Shown: piece after piece, positions 9,516 to 22,065 of the stretch
How the letters are laid out: every line of letters starts with the position of its first letter
Numbering within the stretch: the first letter of the stretch is position 1
Origin: Zea mays
Taxonomy: Eukaryota; Streptophyta; Magnoliopsida; Poales; Poaceae
Direction of reading: 5' to 3'
Assembly (NCBI RefSeq): GCF_902167145.1
Contig: NC_050099.1
Location: forward strand, 243,796,588-243,860,587
Length of the DNA stretch: 64,000 bases
Notes under the pieces: model-generated
The model's input: only the letters and a program-made list of their open reading frames with translations
Databases searched by the model: none
Told to the model about the DNA's origin: nothing
Made by a program: the position numbers and the translations under genes

Positions 9516-10034
9516 CATCGCCCACCCACATCTACTCTTTGTGTTTATCCTTTTGCAAGAACGGAGACCGATTTAGTTTATTGGTTGATGACGATGAAGC
9601 TACTAGCTTTCTTTGATCACGTTCTTTCTTCAGAATGCATGCAGGCTGTGGCGCCGATCTTCTCTCTGGTGGCGACGCCCAATTAGTTCCAGTTCACAAG
9701 AGGCTACGGCGCTGCTGGCCAAGTACTCGGACCCGACACGAGATCCTACGCATCTCCTCCTCTACCTGCTGCACGGCACCCGTCGACTGGGTGACGGACC
9801 CGCTGGCGTTGGGGAATCGTGTGTCTGATCCCATCATTTTGAGGACCGGATTTGCTACTCAGTGGTCAAGACCAGATTGTTCTTGGTTCCTTGCTGCAAA
9901 ATTGTCATAGGGTGATGGTGATGGCGTTTGAAGAGTAAAAAATGGGCTTCCTTGTCTATGTATTTGATACTGCAAACTCTCGTGTATGTTGTGTATGTAG
10001 GTGGAAGTAAACAAGTACATAGGTCGTCGTTTAA
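9516..10034. other. Non-coding flank, possibly 3' UTR of the interrupted gene
   Basis: There is no ORF with recognisable protein features. A GC-richer block at 9640-9830 encodes only short overlapping frames. It ends at the TAA target site of the MITE. Confidence 0.4.
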
Positions 10035-10143
10035 GGGGGTGTTTGTTTTAAGAAATCATTCTATCCAAAATTAGGTGGTGTATTATGGGTCTATTTCTCA
10101 AATTTAGTGGGATAACTCTATTCCTCATATTATTACTAACTAA
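10035..10143. mobile_element. Tourist-like MITE, left half
   Basis: Begins GGGGGTGTTTGTTTT after a TAA (10032-10034). The matching inverted end (AACCAAACACCCTG) and second TAA are at 30141-30157. The two halves are complementary over most of their length, and together they make 227 bp. The PIF/Harbinger-type 3-bp TSD and GGTGTTTGG ends support a Tourist-like element. The Helitron sits in its middle. Confidence 0.8.
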
Positions 10144-10157
10144 TCTATACTACTCTA

Positions 10158-10860
10158 TAAGAGTGTAGTGTAGACGTTCACAACCCGTGCACCATGGTTC
10201 TGCCGCGTAATCCTCTCCATCTGTTCCTCATCGCACGACCACCACACCACAGCCGCTCTCAATTGCCTCCCCCACCGCGCCAGAGCCGCAATTTGTGCCT
10301 CCCCTACCGTGCCCTTCCATCCATGGCGCGATCCCCGCCACCCCATCCCCTGCCCGCCTCGCGGTCCCCGCCCCTCCAGCCACCGCCTGATGCGCCTTCG
10401 TTCGTCCGCCACGCTCACCCTCCTCACCTCCGTTCCCCCTCGGCTTCGGTGTCGCGACCGCCGCGCAAACCCCACCCTCGCCGAGACAACCACTGTTCTC
10501 GCCCAACCCCACTCCGCTCCCTAGGCAGGCGTGTAACCCCTGGAGCCAGAGGTCTTCTCCTTCACCGAGCTGATCCGTGTTGTGGTCCCGTGATCCCCGC
10601 GCGGCATACTCCCGTGATGCTCGCCCCGTATCCTCGCCCTGCTACCTCCGCGTCCCCTCAGGACCATCCTCTTCCACATCTTCAGCGGCATCTGCATCAA
10701 GGACCTCCACCACGTTGCCCTCCCGTCGCCGGCTCCCTCGACACCTCTCCCCGCCCCCACATCCTGCGTCGGCGCTGCTCCTCCCGCTAGCACACGCCAC
10801 TGCGGATCTGGATTCGACGCCGGCTGTGCGGGATTAGTCGGTGTGCATGCTTGGCAGCGT
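10158..10860. other. Helitron 5' segment, GC-rich, no recognised gene
   Basis: C-rich sequence giving Pro/Ser/Arg-rich frames on both strands (10190-10850) with no conserved motif or intron pattern. It may be a captured promoter or 5' exon, but I cannot support a gene call. Confidence 0.35.
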
Positions 10861-10868
10861 CTGTCGAT

Positions 10869-11715
10869 TAGTACTGGGCATAAAACCCGAGCCCGAAGCC
10901 CATTACCCAAAATACCCGAACCCGTACCCGTTTAGCCCGAGACCCGTTACCCGAACAGCTCAAACGGGCAATAAAACTGGATACCCGAACTAAGTTCGGG
11001 CCTAATCGGGTATTAACCCACGGTACCCGAAGTACCCATTCTACCCGAAATTAGCTAGCACGCGCCAGGCCGAGTGTTAGCCGCTAGCCCAACAGCGACA
11101 CAACCCATGGGCTAATCCCTTTCCTGCACTCCGGCTATCCCAGTATCCCTGACGCGGTACCAGCGGCGGCTAGGCTACGGCGGCGCCACCCCCTCGGCCA
11201 TTGCCAGTTTGCCGCTGCAAGTCTACAACTTCAAGTCTTCCCAGGCGACGTCCTCCCAGTCCCATGCGGCTGCAGGCGCACTGCGGCACCGCATAGTCGC
11301 GCACCAGCCAGTCCAACACAGCAGGTGGCAGGCGCGCAGCAGCCAGCCAGGCGGGCTAGCCAGTCCCAGGCGGCCAGCCACGAAGGTATGTATTCTTAAA
11401 TCCTGCTTTGCTTGTATCTGTAGATTATTATTAGGTAGTAGTGTAAGTGTGTAACATTAGTATTTTGTGATTTTATTGTCATATAGATGTTAGAAATTAA
11501 GGAATACACAGATATAGAGGTTGAATCAGGTTGAGAATTAATAATAGCGGGTACCCGAATTTTACCCAAACCCAAACCCGAATTTGCGGGTACCCGAAAT
11601 TGCGGGTACCCGAAATTTCGGGTATGGGTACGGGTTCAACTGTTGGAAACCCGAAATATAAAAAACCCGAAAAGCCCGACCCGAAATTTCGGGTAAACCC
11701 GAACGCCCAGTCCTA
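10869..11715. mobile_element. Non-autonomous hAT element, 847 bp
   Basis: Flanked by a perfect 8-bp duplication CTGTCGAT (10861-10868 and 11716-11723). The ends are inverted: TAGTACTGGGC on the left, and TAGGACTGGGC on the right read from the other strand. Both ends are rich in the ACCCGAA/TTCGGGT motif, typical of hAT subterminal repeats. No transposase is encoded. Confidence 0.9.
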
Positions 11716-11723
11716 CTGTCGAT

Positions 11724-13094
11724 GGATGTACAATGGTGGATCAAGGAGACAGACGACGTACTGCTGGATCTCGCGCTGCTCAATGGGCAGCAGTACCGGC
11801 CAGTCGGGTCAAACGACGACGCCGTGATCCAGATGACTTCCATGGAGACGAGATCCTCGTCTGTCACCATCGATGTCGTCATGACTTCCAGTCGCCAAGG
11901 TGATGCTGACTTCATTCACATTTGCAGGTTTAGTTTTGTTTACAGAGGAACTATGTGCTAGCAGATCTCGTACGTGCTGAATTCAGAGGTTACTATCGTG
12001 TGGATCGTCACCTCCCCAAAGTGTGTCGCACCCGTGAAGCCTAGATCTACCGACAGCACACCTCTGGAGGCCGTGTCGCCGTCATCAGCGATGACCGGGA
12101 ACCTTGACTGGAAGAGGGTAACCAGGCGCTCGTTTCTCGACTTCTCTGGTTCCTGCTTGCGTTGTCTTTTTGTTATCTAGCTTTTTTGTTCATAATTCAT
12201 GTAGTTGATCTAGGCCCTGCAAATTCGTTAGGAGGAAACCTCATGATCCCAATACCTGAGCTGTTTTCAGCTTGGCGAGTGAATAAAATCAAACATATGC
12301 ACATATGTGTTGCTTGTTCATTGTTCAAATGTAATTTCCAAATCTATTCAACCGATTTTCTTCTCGATCATGTTCCAAACCGGCCTACCATCTCCGCTTC
12401 GGTCCACCCATAGCTGAAGTAGTGCCTCTTTACATAAGATTCAAAACATTAGAAGGTAAACATAGCAGAGACGAGTGGTCGGCATGTGTGTCCACTGCTT
12501 CCAGAAATCACCTTCTAGCATAGTCACAACATCAGAATCCAGATTGAGAAATTGATCAAGGAACTACCAACTGCACCATCGGATTTATCGAATGCTGAAG
12601 TTCCTGACAGTGACACTGGAACACCAAGTGTGGCTATGACAGGTGTCGGCAAAACACAAAGCATTTTCTCAGAAAGATTTATCTGTATCCTCCTATTTGG
12701 TTTTCTTAATAACTGGTCTAAATTGATTTTGTATTTGATTTTAGTGAATTATATACTTCATGATGATTTTCCTTATCTGATTCATGATGATTTGCCTCGT
12801 ACATGTCTTGTGTTTTAATATACCATGTTTTATGAGTGATTATCGTTAGTGTAGTTTCATGTTCAGATTTTAAGCAGTTTTTTGCGTTCAACAAAAGAAC
12901 ATGTCTGTTTCACGCATACGTGAGTAGGAAACATAGAAAGTATTTTTTCTGTAGTGTTGTTCAAAATCTTCAATTGTATCTTTCCACGCGTATCATCCAA
13001 ATTAGGGTCATATGTATCATCTTACTTGACCACCTCTTTATTCTACTAACTACACCATCGGATTTATCGAATGCTAAAGTTCCTAATGGTGGCT
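11724..13094 (+). other. Helitron interior with exon-like pieces, not identified
   Basis: Short open stretches flanked by possible splice sites occur at about 11724-11900, 12025-12118 (LDWKRV at a GTAACC donor) and 12546-12640. A 33-bp segment (ACCATCGGATTTATCGAATG...) is present twice, at about 12576 and 13056. The stretches share the residue pattern SAMTG or VAMTG, suggesting pieces of one captured gene. I do not recognise it. Confidence 0.35.
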
Positions 13095-13311
13095 GAGCAG
13101 AAGGGGACACTGGCATCGTCGTCGGCATCCAGTGCGTCGTACGACGTGACGAGCTTCCACAAGATGAGCTTCTAGGCGGAGCAGCACGAGATCCTGGAGG
13201 CGCTGATCGACAAGAAAACCGTGGGGCCCGGCGGCTCTGGGACCATGTACAAGATCGAGCTAGCAGCGGCGAGCTGGTAGCGGTGAAGAAGTTGTGGGTG
13301 TCGTCGTCGAA
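13095..13311 (+). pseudogene. LRR receptor-like kinase fragment, 5' part
   Basis: Encodes the start of a plant receptor kinase domain: YDVTSFHKMSF, then a glycine-rich loop GPGGSGTMYKIEL and, after a one- or two-base frame change, ELVAVKKLWV with the ATP-binding Lys. Relatives are CEPR/XIP1-like LRR kinases. Stop codons interrupt it (TAG after KMSF). It is cut at 13311 by the solo LTR and resumes at 16709. Captured by the Helitron and not functional. Confidence 0.75.
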
Positions 13312-16300
13312 TGTCACACCCGGGTTTTAGGGACACCAAGACCCGGGCGCGAACATAATCACCAGGTGTGCAGGGACCAAGTCTCACATATATGATGAAT
13401 CATGGCACATGATCGAATGTCACATCTTTACTATATAACAAGAGTTCTATACAAAATAAATAAATAATTACAGTATAAGGAGACAACGGTCCAGCAAACC
13501 CAAAGTTGACTGGGAGACGACGACCTAGACCTCTCACGAACTCGCCACAACATCCTCCATGCGCCTCATCCTGTGGTACCTGTTCTTGACCTGCGGGGGG
13601 GGGGGTGTGAGACAGCAAGAGTGAGCTCACATACGTTCATCGCTCAACAAGTTGTGGGGAATAATGTGCATGAACTCGCCAAAGGTGGGAGCTCACGTGA
13701 AGTGTAAGGCTTACCAAAGAGGATGGTTAGAGCTGAGCATTGCTTTTAAAGTTGGTCAAAATTTTATTAGCAATTACTAAGTATAAGTAAACACCAGCCC
13801 AATTAAGTAGTAGAACAAAAGTAACAACCTCACCTGCGATGTAATGCATATGACAAATTGAATTTAGTTCCATAATTTAATCATGTGAGGGTCCGAGCTG
13901 CTCTTGACCGTGAGCACGGCTAGTATATCAGTTTTACACTCTGCAGAGGTTGCGCATCTTTACCCACAAGTCATGTTACCCATCTGCCAAGGGATCGCGA
14001 CTTCCCATACACCTCTACCGAGGAGGCGAGGCAGGGTAACACTACGAGGCCTTTACAAAGTTCCACTAGCTTCAGAAAACCCGCTACAGTTTATAGGAAG
14101 CTCCAATGCAGGGTTCTTGCCTGACCGCCATCGCAGCAAAATCAACCAAGGACCTCCCTACACTGACCACTCCCCTACTGCCCTTGCCCCTTTCGGGTAA
14201 GGTAGTCCTCCACTAGCTTTCCTAATTAATCAGCCAAGGGCGTCCATAAACCCTTGTGGTAGCACTGTTTTCCCGGGTGGTCGCTCCATGTTCCAATTAA
14301 CATAATGATCTTATCATGAACAGTAAATAACAACGGATAACAAAAGTATAATCATGAATAATGTATCTTCATACCCAAAACCACATAAAGCACTAGCAAG
14401 TACTACCCAAAAAGTTCAGTGGTAAACAAGGTATAAAGATAGACAAACTAGGGTAACCTATTGGGTCCCTTCAAAATTAACCTATGCAGATCATTATAAT
14501 TAATTAGAACATGAGTGGGTAAAAAGAAGTGATCAAGGGCACAACTTGCCTGGGACTTGAGATTCCAGGTACCAGGATGATCTTCAGGTGACACGTGTCC
14601 TCACTGCTAAACGTAGCAATACAGACAAACATGGTATATACAAAATTAACATCACACCAAACATAAGAATAAACTACGTAATAATAATCTACGCGTTGCT
14701 ACGAGATCGTAGGAACAAGAATCACTAAATTCGGAGCTACGGTTATTAAGTTATGAATTTCCTAAGGTTTTATGTATTTGATACGAGATTAATTAAGAGA
14801 TAAATTTTAATACCATTTTCATGTCAAAACAAAGATACAGGGTAATAAACAACATTATTATAGGATTATAGGAATTGGAATGGATTAATTTGGACTTCAT
14901 ATGAATTTCTTATGAATTAAACAAATTCTAGCCTTTATTTTTGCATTAAAAATCATTTCTAAAACCTTTTATCTGATTTCTTAACTTCCTGGACTGGGCG
15001 CACTAATTACAGAAAACACAGGGGCTATTCTAGAAGATTCTCCAGACTCAGACCGAGCCACGGTGGACGGCGGGTTGAATAATAGAAACCAGAGGGTCTA
15101 TTTATTAATTTGTGCACGGCTGAAGGGGGTACGGGGCACTGTGATCCGTCCGATCTAAAACCAGTGGCCCAGATTAGAAGTTGTCTAAATTGAACTGGTA
15201 TTCACTCTGGGCCGCCCGATCAGGGATCAACGGCCCTGATACCACGGCGCCAAGATCTGCCCCTGGCTGCATGATCAAAGATCTGTGGCCCTGGTTCAAC
15301 GCGACGAAGGGATGAGTCAGCCCCCAATCCCGGCCACCGGTTAGAGATCCTACGGTGTGTTTGACTTCTCCCCCAAACGCAAGGTGGTGTGAGCGGCACT
15401 GCCCGCGACGTCACGGCGGCGGTACGCCGGTGATGAGCCATCCACCCCCCCCCCCAAAATTCCGATCCGATAGGGCTATGCGAAGTCAGGGCTACGACGA
15501 ACTTGATAGGATTGTTCTTACCGTGAATCGCACAGCAGAAAGCTACGACCATGGCGCACGGTGGTTCTGCGACAATGGATGAAGTTGACGAGCAATCGCG
15601 GTGATCCCAGTGGATAATCGTCACCGGAGAGACCACGCATACAACCGCGGGGATCAAGCGAAGCCCCAAGGTCCACATGCCAAGGCCGTAGGGTCAACCC
15701 AGGGTTGAATCGACCGAAGCGGTCGTTTCTGGTCATGGCGATGGTCTTCCCACGCGCACCGGGGAAGAGGAGCTCCCCCGAAGCTGGCCTTGGGTTTGAT
15801 TCAGATGGAGGAGCAGGAAGGGCGGCGATGGGTTTTATATAAGGCTGGAGTAGGGCGATGACGATAATCGATTCCTAGCGCAGTTTGCGGAACAGAATCC
15901 CCAAGCCCGCGCGATTTCGCGTTCTGTTTCACGGGAAGAAGACGACCGCCGCGCGGGGCCCACATCGTCATACACAGCAATAAGGTGGCCACAAAGGATG
16001 CTGAGGTCGGTTCATTGGATCAGAACGCCGCCGAAAACCACGGAGTCCGCACTCGATCCAAACCACCTGCGGCGGCGACGACGGGTTCTGTTGAGGTCCG
16101 ATGCCATTGGCGGAGGCGAGTCTGCGGCGAGGGCCCCACATGCCAATGTCAGGGTGCGCGCGTGCTGCGAGCGGAGAAAAGAAGATGGGCCGTCGTGGGA
16201 AAAGAAATCGGCCCAGTGACGGCTAAGCTTCCCATTTTTCTTTTTTTTATTTCTAATTTGAATTCCTATTCCAAATCTAATCACAAATTCCAAATTTGTT

Positions 16301-16708
16301 CCAATTTCAAATGGATTTGGTGTTCAAATTTCCCGATTGAATGCACACAAGCAAAACCCTAGAATGTATGCAACAATTATATTTTACTTATATATTTTAT
16401 CTCTTTAAGCATTGTGGCACAAAAAAAAGTATAATTCCATAGGGATGATTGTATTCCAAACAACCCTAATCGCTGTACAGATATTATATAGATACATTTA
16501 TTTATTTTATTTTATTATAATTTTATTAGAATTAAAGTCTCGGTTTTCAAACATACGTATATATATATATATGAACAGTTTAATATTATCCTTTATGTGT
16601 TCCAAGAAAGTATTTTTATGGATATGAAGATCTTTATCAAAGACATTTTAATTCACATCTTTTGGAGATCTTATTTCAAATTCTAAAATAGGTATTTTAG
16701 GTGTTACA
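13312..16708 (-). mobile_element. Solo LTR of a Tekay/Del-like Gypsy element, 3397 bp
   Basis: Starts TGTCACACCCGGG and ends GGTGTTACA on the plus strand, flanked by a perfect 5-bp duplication TCGAA (13307-13311 and 16709-16713). Read on the minus strand it runs TGTAACACC...GGTGTGACA, the same termini and internal landmarks (CCCGGGAAAACAGTG-like block, poly-C acceptor-like site) as the LTRs at 41358 and 50418. No internal domain or second LTR is present, so it is the product of LTR-LTR recombination. Confidence 0.88.
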
Positions 16709-16955
16709 TCGAAGTGGCTACTGTGTGGGACGAGCAATAGGCAGATTGACTAGACGGTGGCTGCCGCGGTGACCACCACCACCAACAGTAGCAGCAGCAG
16801 AGACAGTGACATCGGTGGAGGTGGCTCGACGATCGTGAGGTCCACATGGAGGTGGATACGCTGGTCAGCATCCGACACAAGAACATCGTGAAGCTCTAGA
16901 TCTACTGCTGCTACTCCAGCGTGGACTGCAACCTGCTGGTATACGAGTAAATGCC
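16709..16955 (+). pseudogene. LRR receptor-like kinase fragment, 3' part
   Basis: Continues the kinase interrupted at 13311: EVDTLVSIRHKNIVKL, then YCCYSS and NLLVYE, matching the alpha-C to hinge region of plant receptor kinases. In-frame TAG and TAA codons (after NIVKL and LLVYE) make it non-coding. A likely inserted low-complexity stretch (ACC/AGC repeats) lies at 16770-16805. Confidence 0.75.
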
Positions 16956-17343
16956 CAACAAAACTATCTCTGTCTGATTCAACAAAAACTATCTATAGGA
17001 CCAGGATTCCAATAAACCAAAGTTTTGGACATTTTCTCGTCATTCTGGAATATAGATTATGATTCATATGTTAGCTTTGATATTTATCTGCAGCACTGAT
17101 ATATAACATTAACTATATAATCTTCAGGTGTTAATGAACATTTAATGTTAGCTAATATGGTTAGTTGTCTTCTCAATCATGTGATTGTTGCATCCTTTGT
17201 AACCTTACACTTCGTCATTATCTTTGTATTGAACTATTTGACGCATGACATCTAATAAGATGTTTGCAAAACAATTATTTTTACCATGCTCATATTGGTG
17301 CCGGAAGTCTAACTCACATGTATTTGCCATTTTTTCTCTATAG

Positions 17344-17752
17344 GATATCCACGATGAAGCTGTCAAGAAGAGGCGTTGCACCACCAAGAAGCCATACTTC
17401 AGGTCAACTGTGGGTGCTTCCTTGGAAGTTATCCAGAAGAATAGAGCTGAGAAGCCAGATGTCCGCGGTACTATTAGAGAAGTTGCGGTATGTTTGTCAA
17501 ATGTTTAATAAAGCCATCATTTGTGCCTATGATAGTGGTAACCATTTGTTTGGTATAACCAATAAAATCGACTTTGTACTCTCAAATTATTTTTTACAAA
17601 AATGCAATAAATACTGATGCTCGATACCTCTCAATTCATCTGAACTGTCAGGACCTTGCAATAAAATCAAGAAGTGCGTAAGAAGCAAACAAATGGCACA
17701 ATCCAGAAGGGTTCTGAGGGTCCCAAGTTGGGTGGTGGTGGTGGGAAGCGTT
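17344..17752 (+). pseudogene. Ribosomal protein L24 (eL24) gene fragment
   Basis: An exon after a TAG acceptor (17344-17487) encodes [18 protein letters not shown] and [15 protein letters not shown], close to the middle of plant 60S protein L24, and ends at a GTATGT donor. A second block at about 17690-17752 encodes KGSEGPKLGGGGGKR, the usual C-terminus of L24, but the stop codon is missing. The N-terminal exons are absent. Captured by the Helitron. Confidence 0.8.
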
Positions 17753-18799
17753 ATTTTCATTATAACGGTGCTCCCCCTTCCACACACCGAGAAGTCCCTA
17801 TATATTAGTCCAAAGGGAGAACACAATCAAGGCCGACACACCAGCTTCATCCTCCTCGCGTTTGTAAGTTCCATTTTCCATATGAGAATTTAGTACCATT
17901 TTCAGTTGTTGAGTTGATTTTGCAAACTAATAAGTGTTTTCATTCATCAGGTAACTCTGCACGTGGACAAAATCACATCTCTGTTAGCACTGTTTTATCA
18001 AGGTACATGCTTCAATCTTCCTAGAATTTTTACCCTCAGATCCAATTCATCTGGTGCTGGAACCACTGCAGGCTCTACCTTTTATTTTAGTTGAGTGTGA
18101 TTCAATATGCTTGTTGTTCATCTGTCCAGAAATGGTGTACATGCTCTTGTTCAATTAGTGTGAACCATATGCTTCTGAATCCTGGATGGATGTTTCATTT
18201 TAGTTCAAGGTTTCTGCAGGTGGACGACAAGTAGTTTGCCGATAAGATCATGTATCAATTTGTCTCCATGTTAGTCTGGGTTGTTGATTTTTTTTGTTCA
18301 CTTCGTTTCTAGATAGTAGTTCTGATTAAAAGTGAGTTATTCCATTGTGTTTTGAGTCTAAGTTCTTCTTGAGGCATGCTTCTGCCATGGTTATAATTGA
18401 ACTTTGAACCGAGCTGCAAATGATCCAAGAGCATCTCCATGAGCTCTAGGTCACATGTCAATTAATTTCATTTTTAGTTGATTTCAGTTCAGTGTGATTC
18501 AATGTGCTTGCTGTTCATCTGTCCAAAACTGCTAAAGTAGCTTCTAAAAATGGATGACATGCTGGACACTTGCTCACTCGGTAAGGAGTTCATTCGTTTT
18601 TATATACAACGTTTATAAATTTGAGATGTGAAAAAATTGTATGCTAAAACCTGACCTATCCATTTTCCTGACCTACCAGCTTGTTCTAAAATGTGATGTT
18701 GTGTTAGCTAATTAGTGATCTGGCATAATATGTTAAGGTGATTAGTAATCTGTCATAGTAGGTAAAGTTGTTTTGTAATCTGGCATATTAGGTGTTGAG

Positions 18800-19095
18800 G
18801 ATTACTTGGTGAATGTCGAGCATGTCCTTAAGACTAACTTCACCAATTACCCCAAGGTAAATATGTCGAAGTCAGTGATGTTCAGTCTTGCTCGATGTTG
18901 TGCTAAAGGTTCGAAAATCAGAGCTGAAAGCTTATTCGAATGCCTGAACACTGTGTAGGGGACATGTACAGATCCTACATGGACTTGCTCCTTGGCGAGG
19001 ACATCTTCAACACCGACGGCGAGCTTTGGAGGAAGCAGAGGAAGACAACGATTTTCAAGTTCACCTCTAAGACCTTGAGGTATTTCAACGCCATT
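18800..19095 (+). pseudogene. Cytochrome P450 (CYP704-like) gene fragment
   Basis: Exon 18800-18856 encodes VEHVLKTNFTNYPK and ends at a GTAAAT donor. A second block (about 18945-19095) encodes GDMYRSYMDLLLGEDIFN and GELWRKQRKT. These are the conserved B-C helix region of CYP86-clan fatty acid hydroxylases, nearest to CYP704. The haem-binding part is absent. A Helitron-captured fragment. Confidence 0.75.
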
Positions 19096-19851
19096 ATGTT
19101 CAGAGTACTTAGATCAACACACCATATTTTTCTGTTGCATGCCATTTGTAGTAGTTCAGGTACTCAGATTAACACGCCATGTTCTTCTGTTGCATGCCAT
19201 GTGAGTAGGTGCAAAAACTCAGATCAGCAACATGATAACTTTTAGTAGTTCAAAGTCATTTTATTGTGTTGCATGCCATGTGTAGTAGTCCTACATATGT
19301 GAGATATCTTTCTAACTAATGTCTCGTTCCTTTCTAAATAGGCTCAAATCACATGTTTCTATTTAGTTTTGGTTTCATGTGTCCCCCAAATAACTGTGAT
19401 TTCCTTACCTATTACAAAAATTACAATGTTTTGTTTTAACCCATTTCTTCCATTTGCAGGTCGTCTGTAGGACAGAGGTGGTGAGGCTTCCAAGCATACT
19501 AATTATCCGCAGCGTGATGAATCATAGGTGAGTTGCATGCCATGTGTAGTAATTCTACATCTATGAGATATATTTCTAACTGATGTCTCGTGCCTTTCTA
19601 AATAGGCTCAAGTCACCTGTTTCTATTTGGTTTTGGTTTCATGTGTCCCCCAAATAACTATGATTTCCTTACCTGTTAGATCAACTCACCTGAAGAGATG
19701 ACATGCATTCAAGGACAACAACCACTTAAACGGTACAACCTCTTCATTTGTTGCAAGTCTGGATAACACACAGACGAGCATCCCTACGAGGCCTCTTGGA
19801 TTCGCAGAGCAGTTCACCTCTGTGGACGGAAGATAGACACCTAGCTGTTAG
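19096..19851. other. Helitron interior, intron-like, no gene recognised
   Basis: AT-rich sequence with a duplicated stretch: the text around GTCTCGT.CCTTTCTAAATAGGCTCAA occurs at about 19320 and 19580. Ends at the TSD GTTAG of the Sirevirus. Confidence 0.4.
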
Positions 19852-21200
19852 TGATAGTCGCCTAGAGGGGGGGTGAATAGGGCGAGACTGAAATTTACAA
19901 ATATAAACACAACTACAAGCCGGGTTAGCGTTAGAAATAAAATCGAGTCCGCGAGAGAGGGCGCAAAACAAATCGCAAGCGAATAAACAAGTGAGACACG
20001 TGGATTTGTTTTACCGAGGTTCGGTTCTTGCAAACCTACTCCCCGTTGAGGAGGCCACAAAGGCCGGGTCTCTTTCAACCCTTCCCTCTCTCAAACGATC
20101 CCTCGGATCGAGTGAGCTTTCTCTTCTCAATCACTTGGAACACAAAGTTCCTACAAGGACCACCACAAGTTTGGTGTCTCTTGCCTCAATTACAAGTGAG
20201 TTTGATCGCAATGAAAGAATCAAGAACGAAGAAAGCAATCCAAGCGCAAGAGCTCGAAAGAACACAAGCAAATCACTCTCTCTAGTCACTATGGCGTTGT
20301 GTGGAATTTGGAGAGGATTTGATCTCTTTGGTGTGTCTAGAATTGAATGCTAGAGCTCTTGTAGTAGTTGGGAAGTGGAAAACTTGGATGCTATGAATGG
20401 TGGGGTGGTTGGGGTATTTATAGCCCCAACCACCAAACTTGACCGTTGGTGGAGCTGTCTGTTCGATGGCGCACCGGACAGTCCGGTGCACACCGGACAG
20501 TCCGGTGCACACCGGACATGTCCGGTGCCCCTGCCACGTCTCCAGTTCCGTTGGATTCCGACCGTTGAAGCTTCTGACTTGTGGGCCCACCTGGATATCC
20601 GGTGCACACCGGACATGTACTGTTTGCTGTCCGGTGTGCCAGTATGGGCACGCCTGCCTTCTGCGCGCGCAGAGCGCGCATTAAATGCGCTGCAGGTAGC
20701 CGTTGGCGCCGAATAGCCGTTGCTCCGGAGTTGCACCGGACAGTCCGGTGCACACCGGACATGTCCGGTGAATTATAGCAGACTAGCCGTTGGATATTCC
20801 CGAAGCTGGCGAGTTCCTGAGGCTGCTCCTCCTTGGCGCACCGGACACTGTCCGGTGTACACCGGACAGTCCGGTGAATTATAGCGCGAGTGCCTCTGGA
20901 AATTCCCGAAGGTGGCGAGTTTGCGTTGGAGTCCTCTGGTACACCGGACATGTCCGGTGGTGCACCGGACACTGTCCGGTGGCACACCGGACAGTCCGGT
21001 GCGCCAGACCAGAGGTGCCTTCGGTTGGCCCTTTGCTCTTTTGTTGAACCCAACCCTTGGTCTTTTTATTGGCTAAGTGTGAACCTTTAGCACCTGTATA
21101 ACTTATACACTAGAGCAAACTAGTTAGTCCAAAGATTTGTGTTGGGCAATTCAACCACCAAAATTATACAGGAACTAGGTGTAGGCCTAATTCCCTTTCA
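19852..21200 (-). repeat. 3' LTR of Sirevirus (1349 bp)
   Basis: Starts TGATAGTCGCC and ends CCCTTTCA on the plus strand. It holds ten complete CACCGGAC(N1-3)GTCCGGTG palindromes between 20470 and 21003. It is 58 bp longer than the 5' LTR. That difference is fully explained by three extra palindrome units (19, 20 and 19 bp). Confidence 0.95.
20415..20422 (-). promoter_or_regulatory. TATA box in Sirevirus 3' LTR
   Basis: TATTTATA on the plus strand, TATAAATA on the minus strand. The palindrome array lies upstream of it in transcription direction. The counterpart in the 5' LTR is 28623-28630. Confidence 0.7.
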
Positions 21201-21202
21201 AT

Positions 21203-21880
21203 CTCCCCCTTTTTGGTGATTGATGCCAACACAGACCAAAGCAAATATAGAAGTGCATAATTGAACTAGTTTGTGTAATGTAAGTGCAAAGGTTGCTTGG
21301 ATTTGAGCCAATATAACTACTTACAAGATATGCATGGATTGTTTCTTACTTATAACATTTTGGACCACGCTTGCACCACATGTTTTGTTTTTGCAAACTC
21401 TTTTGTAAATCCTTTTCAAAGTTCTTTTGCAAATAGTCAAAGGTAAATGAATATGATTTGCAAAGCATTCTCAAGATTTGAAATTTTCTCCCCCTGTTTC
21501 AAATGCTTTTCCTTTGACTTTAAACAAAACTCCCCCTAAAAGAGATCTTCCTCTTAGTGTTCAAGAGGGTTTTGATATATCATTTTTGAAATACTACTTT
21601 CTCTCCCTTTTGAACACAATAGGATACCAAATGATAAAATTCTTTGAAAACACGAAGTTTTTGAAATTGGTGGTGGTGCGGTCCTTTTGCTTTGGGCTCT
21701 TACTTTCTCCCCCTTTGGCATGAATCGCCAAAAACGGAATCATTAGAGCCCTCTAAGTGCTATCTTCCCCTTTGGTCATAAATAAATGAGTTAAGATTAT
21801 ACCAAAGACGAAGTCCGGTCCTTAATCTCTCCCCCAAAGACAAGGTCCTTTTCTTGATGCCCAGCTTTTCTCCCCCAATA
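21203..21880 (-). other. Multiple polypurine tracts of Sirevirus
   Basis: The primary tract AAAAAGGGGGAG abuts the 3' LTR (21203-21216). Further GGGGGAG copies (CTCCCCC on the plus strand) lie at about 21488, 21531, 21706, 21828 and 21870. Repeated tracts upstream of the 3' LTR are a known hallmark of Sireviruses. Confidence 0.85.
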
Positions 21881-22065
21881 ATGGAGAATCGCTTGGAGCG
21901 ACGGCGAAGGATGAGTTACGGAGTGGAAGCCTTTATCCTCGCTGAAGACTCCAATTCCCTTTCAATATACCTATGACTTGGTGTGAAATAGACTCGAAGA
22001 CACATTAGTCATAGCGTATGAAAGAGACATGATCAAAGGTATACAAAATGAGCTATGTGTGCAAT

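Noticed and set aside
10194..10910. Pro-rich ORF of 198 codons in the Helitron 5' region
   Set aside because: Both strands give similar low-complexity frames in C-rich DNA, with no conserved motif.
20470..21003. Regularly repeated 16-19 bp palindromes resembling a CRISPR array
   Set aside because: They are in a plant LTR promoter, spacings are irregular and there are no unique spacers or cas genes; they are Sirevirus LTR palindromes.
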